From Acanthaster planci (Eukaryota > Echinodermata > Asteroidea > Valvatida > Acanthasteridae): 64,000 bases of DNA. The translations under genes and the position numbers were made by a program. Shown one piece after another: positions 35,168 to 45,100 of this stretch (the first letter of the stretch is position 1; every line of letters begins with the position of its first letter). Location: assembly GCF_001949145.1 (NCBI RefSeq), contig NW_019091623.1, forward strand, positions 212,889 through 276,888, given 5' to 3'. Below the pieces are notes generated by a model, which saw only the letters and a list, made by a program, of their open reading frames with translations, was not told the origin of the DNA and searched no databases.

Positions 35168-36310
35168 ATGGAGCACGATAACGAGACGGAAGATTGCCGT
35201 GATTTCACCATTAATTTTACCGACACAGAAACGGCAGCTCAGATGTCTTTCAAACCAAACGAAATCTTGTTCTCCTCTTTCGGAGTCCCATTGGTCTTGG
35301 CAGTTGGCATTCCAGGAAACCTCGCTTTTTTGTTTACTCTCTTCAGAGTGCGTTGCATGCGGACCACGACTAACTTTTACCTCGCGAATTTGGCCGTGGC
35401 TGATCTCCTGTACATCGCCATATTCTCAGTGTACAACACCGAGACGTTCTTGCAGTCGCCGATAGCCTACACCTCATTTGCCAGCTCTTGGCAAGTGTGC
35501 CTAGTGATCGCCCTGACCCTAGACGTTCCTTACTTTGCCTCTAATTCCATGATCACCCTTGTGGCGTTTGAAAGATTCTACGCCATATGCCACCCCCTCA
35601 AGAACCTGATATCAAGGAGTCGGAAGCGGACCGCGTCTGTAGTTGCAATCTCATGGACCGCGTCCATTTTCCTTGCCGCTACCATCTCATCACGCCTGTC
35701 CACGCATCGTGTGGCTTGCGTTCTCTGGCCAAGCGGCGATGAGTTCTCATCTCTGCCGGACACGGTCAACTTCTGCCTTGCCGGGAGACCGTGGGTCAAA
35801 ATCCTCACCCAGTCTTTGTACTTTGGGTTCTGGCTCCTCGGACTGCTTACCAACACCGTGATGTACTACAAGATCATTCGTCGTCTGAGCCACCGCCCCA
35901 TTCCTACAGCCTCTGTTCCGCAGACACGCCACCATCTCAACGCAAAGGTCGTACGAAACCAGGTGGCGCGATTGCTTATCGTCAATAGCGTCGTGTACTT
36001 CGTGTTGCAGTCCCCACGCGTTGTGGTGTTCAACCTGATTGGATTGATTCAGGCTGCCAGCGGGGTGACCGTTCTGCAGCCGGGGAAGATCACCGATCTT
36101 TGGCCCATCGCCTTATTCCTGACTCTGCTCAACTCTTCAGTAAATCCCATCATATACAATGCCACAAGTCAGCAGTACAGACAAGCTTTTCTACAAGCCT
36201 TTGCTTGCCGGAAAGAGGCAAAAGAAAACGCACCCACAGGGGCCATTGGAAAGACAGAGGCTTCGTCTCGTAGTGTCTCAACCACCAGACTATCTGAAAA
36301 TCTGAAATAG
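35168..36310 (+). CDS. Class A (rhodopsin-like) peptide-type GPCR, intronless, second copy
   Basis: 380 residues from ATG 35168 to TAG 36308-36310. The N-terminus carries NET and NFT glycosylation sites. Landmarks: GIPGNLAFLF (N1.50); MRTTTNFYLANLAVAD (D2.50); WQVCLVI Cys; ERFYAICHPLK (an ERF variant of DRY); ECL2 ACVLWPS and NFCLAG; TM6 YFVLQSP with Gln at 6.48; TM7 NPIIYNAT; helix 8 RQAFLQAF; basic and Ser-rich tail. It is collinear with the gene at 30599 over its whole length, including the two-Cys ECL2, so the pair arose by tandem duplication. Predicted plasma-membrane peptide receptor; ligand unknown. Confidence 0.92.
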   Translation: MEHDNETEDCRDFTINFTDTETAAQMSFKPNEILFSSFGVPLVLAVGIPGNLAFLFTLFRVRCMRTTTNFYLANLAVADLLYIAIFSVYNTETFLQSPIAYTSFASSWQVCLVIALTLDVPYFASNSMITLVAFERFYAICHPLKNLISRSRKRTASVVAISWTASIFLAATISSRLSTHRVACVLWPSGDEFSSLPDTVNFCLAGRPWVKILTQSLYFGFWLLGLLTNTVMYYKIIRRLSHRPIPTASVPQTRHHLNAKVVRNQVARLLIVNSVVYFVLQSPRVVVFNLIGLIQAASGVTVLQPGKITDLWPIALFLTLLNSSVNPIIYNATSQQYRQAFLQAFACRKEAKENAPTGAIGKTEASSRSVSTTRLSENLK

Positions 36311-36711
36311 ACTCTCAACCGTAGAGCAAGTAAATCTGGCTTGACTCTTATGGTAAGGCGAAACATTGCCTTCTTTAACCCTAACAGTCCCAAATCCTCC
36401 AATTTCAATACGATTTTACATACACCCTAGGGGGTTAGGGTTAAAAGAGTTTGACCTCTTCGAAAAGAGACACAAAAAGAAGGGGAAAAATAAAAAAAAT
36501 CACTTATAAGCACCTTGAAAAAAAAGTATGGAGATTAAGTGTGGAGGGGCCCGAGTGAGAGTGGATTATTCTGTCCCCTTGACACATAATCATTTCAGTT
36601 TCCTAAAATTTTGCACCTTGAAGTTAAATACATACCGCAGTGCGCACAAAAGGTAGTTTGTTGTGAAAATGAAGGCATTTCGGCGGAGAGTTGTTCAAAG
36701 TTGTACCTTTT

Positions 36712-36717
36712 AATAAA
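36712..36717 (+). terminator. Candidate poly(A) signal for the GPCR gene ending at 36310
   Basis: AATAAA about 400 bases after the stop codon. It is the first canonical hexamer I noticed on the + strand downstream of the gene, and no transcript supports it. Confidence 0.35.
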
Positions 36718-36718
36718 A

Positions 36719-36909
36719 GAAACTAATACGTTTGAATGATGTTAAAAAAGTAAAAAGTAATTTAAATTTAATTTGGTATCGTGAAAGTGGTGTATATAAA
36801 GAGTAGAAGAAAAAGATCATTAAAACGTATTAAAACTAATACCTTTTAATGATGTTAAAAAAAAATAATAATTTAGATTTAATTTGGTATCATGAAAGTG
36901 GTATATTTA
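36719..36909. repeat. Two-copy direct repeat, about 80 bases per copy
   Basis: Both copies (36719-36798 and 36830-36909) carry ACTAATAC, AATGATGTTAAAAAA, TTTAATTTGGTATC and TGAAAGTGGT in order, with small differences and a 30-base spacer. AT-rich and non-coding; probably a local duplication. Confidence 0.7.
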
Positions 36910-39900
36910 TGTGACATTGTTAATCGTAAATGTAGTTTAAGTCCAGAACCATTCACAATATAGCCTCTCTCTCTCTGGAACTAAATTGAATCCCCAAAAT
37001 GAGAAAACTGCGGCAAAAGTTGATTATCGGACTACTTACAATATTTTACGAAAACAAAGTTCGGTAGAATGTAATCTACGCAATGATCGACTGTTTTCAA
37101 GTTCCAGAACCTTAATGCATGACGAATGTGTTCATTCACTTAGAGACAACGAGTTTCTGGAATCGTTCGATACAAGTTTTAAACAAGGGAATAAACTCGC
37201 GCTTGGCCGGTCTCCGACGTGTTTAACACTGACTCAGGAGAATTGACGCGCGAGGGCATTAAGCAGTCGCCTGGTCTGAGAGCGGTCTGAGCCGGTCGGA
37301 AGCATTAGTTTAAGACATCCCACAATGAAGTATTAAATCAGATAAATGTCGATCAGCTGTTACTGGTTCCATTGTCATAGCAGCCACACCATAAACTCTG
37401 AGAAGAACCACCTAGTCAGCAAACACTTGTGTGAATCATGTTTAGCAAAAATCCTTTTCAACTCATTTCCAATCTCAAGACACGCTCACATTCTTATTCA
37501 ATGTTGTTAATGCAAATTTCAAAATTTTAAAGATTGTAAAGCAAAATGCCATGTTACCAAGCTTACCAGTAGTACATTTTATATATTAAGCAGCATTACG
37601 TATCGGTTTCAGCAGCATTATGCAGCTTCGCGGACAGCGGGTATTAAAGAGAGGATTCGTATTGAGGATGTCTGTTGGTCGAATCATATGGGGTAATTTT
37701 TCTTTCCTTTTTTTAAAGTCTATTTCCTCTTTGAAAACAAACTTAATGGATTAACTGCCCAACTTTGTGGCTTTGCAGTTTCTTTTTTACAAGAGGGGAA
37801 ACGCTCACTTCAAAGCATTATCAACTTTAGTGGCACAAACTAGCTTGGCACTCATATCACATAGTGCGATAGTAACTAACTCCTAATATTTCAATGTTGG
37901 TACTTTGTTGTGCTATAAAAGCCGTAAAGATACGTTCTACACTAATTTTGGGTTCATCTATCACTTGCTATGAATAAAAACTACAGTCAGACATAGGGGC
38001 TTCTTCTTAGTCGTCTGACCGATAACATGGTCTAGTTTTCAATCAAGCAGAACTTCAGCAGTCGTCGAAATCTGCACAGTATGGCGAACGTTCAAGAGAC
38101 ATACACGGCATCTATCTTCCGTACAGCTAGCTTAATACTGTTAAATTCTGTATAATCTCTTGAAAGTTTCATTTCACATATTACGTAAAGTAAGCTTGAT
38201 TTCACCCATGTCTGTATTAGTGACTCAGTGTGTGTCTCCTTAACAACCAAACGAAAATGGCAGAATGTTGATTTTTGATTTTCAAATGTTGATGGTCACA
38301 TTAAAATTAATTCATGTTCACTTACGGTTAAGTAAGCGCTCCCCTTTCTTGTGGATAGCTGAGTGTATTTGGCAAGTAGTCATCAAAACCTCGAAGGTGA
38401 TGTTACCGTTGTGCAGACTGGTTTGCGGGTTTGGCGCTGAATTTGTCATTACTGACAAATCAGGCAAGATCACTGATTAAACTACCGCTGAGGAAACCTG
38501 CCGTACCAGTGGTCTCCAAGCCTAGTTAATTCCGGCTTGAAAGATGTCACTCCATACACGCCAACAGGTCGTCGACGATGGTAATCAGAAGGTGTCTTGC
38601 TGTGAAAGCATATCCTCATTCTGACACGAATTCTTTCAATCGCACTGACAAGAACACGCGGACATCAATAACAATTAAGTTACATAACACAACTCGTGAC
38701 GTTCTGATGGGGTCGGCGAAGCCTGCGTCCTAAATTCAAATAGCTACAGATTCTATACAGGTTTCCACAATAGGGCCAGGATAGTCAAAATACCGTTTAA
38801 ACTGGAACACGTTTTTCTATTAAATCACTTTGAAAAGACAAGAAAATTTGGATTAAGTCACGTTAGGTTGGTATGGGCATTAACGATTTTGAAACGTACT
38901 GCAAGCTAAGTTTTGATTTTCAGAATTCAGCCGCCGAAGGCTTAGGTCCAAAACTTTGAGGGATTTGCTCTGATTTTCTATGAAAATTAAAGATGTTAAA
39001 AAAATTGAGCAACAGTTATTTTTCATTTGAAAAATTGCCAAATGAATTACTTTCACTGGCTCTTATTGAAGCGGGGCGGGAGGTAGGCCTGGAGTTTGGC
39101 CTTTGTGCTGGGCGGAGGCTGGGGATCGGAGATAACGCACAACAGGGCCAACGTTAGCGAAACGGCCGCGGGTGTTGCTGAGCTGCAAGACTGGGATTTG
39201 GGCGGGGTGGGTTGGGAGGTGGTTTCGCTAGGAACGGGTTTTAGGCTTTGACCCAAAACTATATAGGGCCAGCCCCTCAACATCCCTTTACACCTGGTCA
39301 TGTACAAAGATAGTATTCCGAAGTGAACGCAAAGCAAATCAACATTATAAGGGGGACGCTTGACTTATTAGCAAGTTCTAAATTTTCCATTGGCTCCTTA
39401 CAAACTTGCCAAATGTCAACTCAGTGGGAGCCTTTGACATGTATGGTGGCGACAAACATATAGTTCTAAGCACAGGCGTGTTGTTTTGAGCATGCGTGCA
39501 TAGTTCTGATCACCTTGAGGGTGCATTCTGCCAAATGGTTGGAATTTCTGCACGCGGGCTCTTTAATATTTTGTGATCCCATAGGGTTTTACAATAAGTC
39601 ATGCCATAATCAGGAGGCATCATAGAGAAATGTCTATAAATCACAAATTTGGGACTAGTTGAATTAAATTCGGGGTAGGCCCCTATTTCTTTGACAAAAA
39701 GCCCCAACGTGTGGGCCTATGTTGGATAGCGGCGGGCGGCTACGTACAGAACTGAGCGTATAGTTTTACTACTATTTTGGGGGTATCTTCGGCGAAAGGC
39801 GATTAAAAAAATTGCGTGGCTAATCGGGATACAACGGAAATGGAAAGTGAACTTCTGACCATAAACTTGAATTTCCAGTGAAAAACCGGAGGCTGACCTC

Positions 39901-41585
39901 TTCCCAAGAGTCAACATGCGGCGCTATTTCCGCCCGGTTTTGCAACCATGAAGGACCGGTATGTCCGCTGGCACCAGCATCTTAAAATCCCCCATTACCA
40001 AAAAGGAATCACTGAGGTATATCCAAGGTTTAATCTGCAGCTAAGACTCAATTCGCAGAAATTAAACAAACCGCTCAGACTTTTGAATAATGCAATTAGG
40101 CCTAGATATATGAGCAAAGGGAGCTACGCTTCAATTTACAAATAGACTTTATTGACAGAGAATAAAAGCTGGATGTTGCTACTTAGTTGAACGGTCAACG
40201 GTCACAATGCAACGTACTTGACCCAAGGATAGCGCTGCCACGATGCGATACTGAGGCACATTGTAAGGGACAACAAACAAAACTCATACAGCAAAGTGCA
40301 ATTACGTCCATCCTTTTTGTTACGAGGAATTTCGAACACTGGCATTTTCTAACTTAATTTTCTCGGGCATGACGCACGCGGACTATCCAAGGATTTTTTG
40401 ACAAAGCTTTTGCTGTATAGGAATAGTAATTTCGGACTGACAATTTCCTGGAGGACATTGCACATAAAAATTGAACTGAAATCAGATTTAGCGAAAAGAA
40501 CAGCTAGGGATTGCGGATTTTGCCAAGTCAATTGCGAATCTCCAAATGATATGTAAATATGTGGTTATAACGGCCAGATGATGAAAAGAACTCTTCCGTT
40601 TGAGGAACATTGCATACTGAAATCGAACTAAATCAGGTTAGATAAAAAGCATGAGCTACGGTGGTCCTGCCTTATCAGTTACAAACAGGCTCCTAACAAA
40701 ACGAAAATGCTCTTCCGAAACTCAACAAAAAAGATTCATTTATTCTATTTTGATTGGACCTGAACAAGCATCGATAAGTTTAATGCATTTCTCGGGAAGA
40801 AAATGAACAGTAAACCGAAGGTCTTGCAGTCGGTTCAGTGCAGTAACACAAGTACGCTTAGATTGATAAAATACTTGATTGATAAATGCTGAATTCCACC
40901 CTCCCTTCTGTTTTATTCGAAGCGGATTGATTAGAAATTTGAACTTGGCCCATAAAACTGCTCAAATGCTGCTTTGGTCCTTAATCCGTCTCTAAAACGT
41001 TTGGGCATCAAAAAACCTTAAAATGATTCCGTCTCTATAATATGATTCGTCAGGCCCAATTCCCAAAGGTGCATGTGTATTGTACTGAGCCTATACAACA
41101 TACTTCAATCGACCAGGTCACTGTTCTTCTCCCGAGAATAGGCTATTTGTGATAATATGAAACCCACTGTGATAATTCCTGCAAATAAAATAGATCACAA
41201 AACATTGCTGACGCTTGGAAAGTCTGGAAGCGTGACGGGCCTTTGGACTATTACACTACAAGGATATTACAAATGGAGCTGTTATATTAGCTTCAGTGAA
41301 ATAAGTTGAAAAAAACTTTAAAACCTTTCATGCAAATATACCGACTCCTACGCGTGCTACAAAAAGATTTACAAAAGATAAAGTACCATCATTAATTAAC
41401 AACCATTTTTCCTGTTTCTTCTTTACGGTAAAAAATACCTCCTTTTGAATCAATTTTCAATATAAGAAATATGCTGTACCTATAAACTAGTGATCTTTTG
41501 TAATTCACATTGCATTTCACATTATACAACCAAACAAATTGAAACAACTGATATGCTACTACACATAAATTTCAAACTTGCCAGA

Positions 41586-41591
41586 TTTATT
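41586..41591 (-). terminator. Candidate poly(A) signal for the minus-strand vWD/FN3 gene
   Basis: TTTATT on the + strand, so AATAAA on the minus strand, 222 bases beyond the stop codon at 41813. The distance is plausible for a 3' UTR. Confidence 0.4.
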
Positions 41592-41812
41592 TTGAAAATT
41601 GTCCTTGGGGACGAGGATTTAATAGCCAGTATTTGACGAGACAAGATCCTGTGTTTAAAAATTCTTAATGCGTCTAAAAACTATAGCTGTTGCCAACGGC
41701 ACTACCTGCTGTTAGTCGTCTGTAAATTTATGGAAATGTCCAACCCATTCTTAAATTTTAAGCCTACGAAGCCATTTTACCAACTGTGTGGGCAGAAAAA
41801 GAGAGAAGTTTG

Positions 41813-42113
41813 TCAGTAAGTCATGTCGCTGTTGTACGCCGGGCGCGCACGATCGCGTTCATCTCTCGAATCGTGGGATCTGATTGGATCGTGCATCTCT
41901 GGGCGTTCTGTGCGGCCTGTGGGCGTAGGCGTAGGCGGAAAGGCCTCATTGTCGTAGTACGGCTGCCGGCCGTGGTTAACAGCACCGAACCGCTCATCGT
42001 GCTGGGACGCTGCCTCGCTTGCAAAGGCGATGTTATTGTCCACTTGTCGTCTCATCTGAAGGTCGCTCGGCTGAACGTCAACCGGGAACCGCTTCAGCCG
42101 TAAAGCTGGCCGC
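41813..42113 (-). CDS. Cytoplasmic tail and stop codon
   Basis: The acceptor AAATTCAG gives AG|G, which continues HRRWSR into [19 protein letters not shown]. The tail is about 100 residues and rich in charged residues and Pro, with PYYDNEAF (possible Tyr-based sorting or phosphorylation site) and PPTPTPTG. It ends DMTY before TGA at 41813-41815. No kinase or other catalytic domain is present. Confidence 0.85.
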
Positions 42114-45100
42114 CTGAATTTGTGATAAAATCCCAAGGAAACATTAGTACTTATCACATGCAAATAAAATTGATAAAATTTTAAAGGCTTCTAATGTCAT
42201 GGGAGAAGAGACAATTTTCTGCCTCTAACAATCAAAATCACGTGCATATCGTGGTCTTGGGTACAACCAAGCACAGGGCCTACCTATGTGGTTACAGTTA
42301 GTCATAAAAGTCAGGCTACTGAAACGAAAGCTCACTTTGTTGAACTCCAATGCATGTTTACTCTTTAGTTTGGTGTCGTTTCAGCGCCAGTGCAGGTTAA
42401 GAAACAGAAAGGCCAACAGACAGATCTGAAGGCATTCTAAAAACTGTTCTCGAACCACATGGGCATCTCGGTAAGTCGCAGTCTACAACTGCATGCCATT
42501 CAACATTTATCACAAATAATTGAGGTCTTGAAAAACTGAAAACAACGTCATCATTTCTTCATTTCGCAATGCAGGCCAATCTCCATCTGTCTTTAATTAC
42601 CTGCTCCATCGTCGGTGAAGCCACGCCATCATGGCGAACAGCACAACCACGCAGATGGCCAGCACCCCAACCATGACGTACAAAAGTGTTTGCAACGGTG
42701 CTGAAGAAGGAAAAAATGAATCAAATCCGGTTGACCTTTTCATATGAGTAAGTCATAGGTCAAGAGAACAGCGACCCCTTTGAAAGGATGGTGTGAAAGA
42801 GTTCATTTCACATTATGCTGAATATTAAAAGGAATTCATGGAAAACTGCTTCGATGAGAAATACAACAAACGATGATCAGGTTGTTCCCAAAGTCGATGT
42901 TTGTCTGATTTTGTGCGCTGTAAGAGATAAGATTGACTTATTATTTAACACAACACAATTGAGCCACCGTGCTACCCTGAGCAAATTAAATGACATTGAC
43001 ATTGATTATTCTTCAAAATATTGTTATCAAAGCGATTGCTTAAAGATATCTACCTTCAGGTGCGACGGTCGCCGTTACCACTTCTGCGAGAGGAAAGCAT
43101 AAAAAGCCGTTTAATTTACGATAAAATATACAATATACGTCGGGCAGGGCAAAGAATCAATTCTTAAGTTCAATTAACATTTCCCGACGCAAATCCATCC
43201 TTAAAAAACCGTTTGTAAGTGTTTTAGTTGATGGAAAAGTTGGTGACAGCAAGTTATGAGTCGATGCATAGAAACGATATATGTGGGATAGTCAAAGTAG
43301 AAACACTCGTCGAAAATGATCCCCACCTTGTTCACAGTTCAGTCCCAAAGTCCCCTCGAGGCATGTAGCGTATAAGACAGACGCACTGATTCCGATGTCT
43401 CCATCTTGCGCTTGGCGTCGATTCCGAGAAGAATCGATACCGCCGAGAATGCGCTTGGTGAGCACTCGCATTGAGTAGGCGCTGCCCGGTAACAGGTCCA
43501 ATATGCTGGCGGCGGTTGCTTCGCCAGGAAGAAGGGTGCTGTTCTGCCATATAGAGTCTCCTGCTAGCCTGAAATCGAAATGAATGGAAATTTTTATTAC
43601 ATCAGTAATTGGAATCACTGAGTTAAAGTCATACAATAGACGTAAAAAGACTTAGCAAAGACCTCCATGTACAGGAATAACATGACATAAAGCTGAGATA
43701 ACTTAGGCTAATAAATTCAAGTGCCTACACATTATACGTACATACAAAAGGGCCAAGCTGGTCCCAAAAAATCTCATTTTTTCTGCTACGGTTTCAAAAT
43801 ACTTTCCTAAATTTTCTGAATCATTCAGCCGAGTAAAATCAAAGTTTTTTTCTCGTAAAGAACGGAAGATTTGAGTACATAGAGAGTTGAAAAAATGAAT
43901 GGTGAGAAATCGAAACTGCTGGTAGGGCAATTGTCTAATTGATTTTCACCATTTTTTATCAAGTTAGTTCGAATGAATGCAGGCGGCTAGATGCTCGTAA
44001 CCCAAGCACATCACTTGCAAGTTCACGAAAACAACTGCCAATACGGACCATTCACAATGGTGCACCTCCAAGAGTTTGCAACACGTTATCCAATCACAAC
44101 GCCCGAAATCTGTCAACCTTTTCCAAACGCGCATTGGGTCGAAAGCTTTCGCACATTGTGATTGGGCAACGCATTGGAAACCCTTGGAGGCGCACTTTCG
44201 TAAAACGCCCGTATTATCCACAAATATTTCTTTTTTATGTTTTCCTTTTGGGAATGGTTTTGATTGTATTAAACGATGACAACGACGAGAAAAATCCAAA
44301 TTAATTCCAAATTTACTAGTGTCGTTTATAAGAAATTTCACTCACTGGAACTGAACCATATTCCAGTCCGCATCAACCATCAGTTCCCACGAGATCTCGA
44401 GAGAAGAGCTAGTGGCCAACGTCAGGAGAACGTCGAATGCTCCAATTGTGCTGTAGTCTGAAAGAGTGATATGACAATATCGTTATTTGTCGGAAATTGG
44501 CCAACGTCGACAAATTAAGTAGCCTTGTTATCAAATCATTCGATGCATCGAGGAACATTTTATAACCTCAATGTGCACAAACATTAATTCAAACATGATT
44601 CATTTATGAATGACACAGATTTTCAAACCTTCGACCGATATTATACGCTAACTGGATGATGATTTTCTGTTTACCATTATGTTAACTTAACTGAATCCAC
44701 ATTCAACTTTAACATTAAATGAAAACAACGACAAGCAACCACAGGCCTGGTTCTTAATACATAATTGGCGGAAATAATAACTGGGGTGTTACAATAGAGT
44801 ACGAGTGCTGATCAGGAATCTCAAATATAGAGGTTTTTCACGTGAAGTGATGTGACGGGCAAAGGCATTTTAGGGGGCGAACTATTTCCATAGTGGCGCG
44901 TGCATGAATCTGAGCTTTTCCTTAGGCAATATTATGTACGCAAGAATGTTGAGAGGTTTCGAAGGTGTGCACGTTTCCTCGTAAATCAGATTTCTCTAAA
45001 TTGCACGCTGACCGTCAAAAATGGCGTAACTGAAAATCCTTTGTCACTCGCCTGTGTCACACTGCGTCCTGCCCTGCCATCCCCGGCGGCACGTGCGCGT

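Larger units (their letters stand above)
36311..41812. other. Intergenic stretch between the GPCR cluster and the 3' end of the minus-strand gene
   Basis: It holds candidate poly(A) signals for both neighbours (36712 on +, 41591 on -), a direct duplication at 36719-36909 and a locally GC-rich antisense open frame at 39053-39250. No confident gene is seen; most of it is AT-rich with dense stops. Confidence 0.6.
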
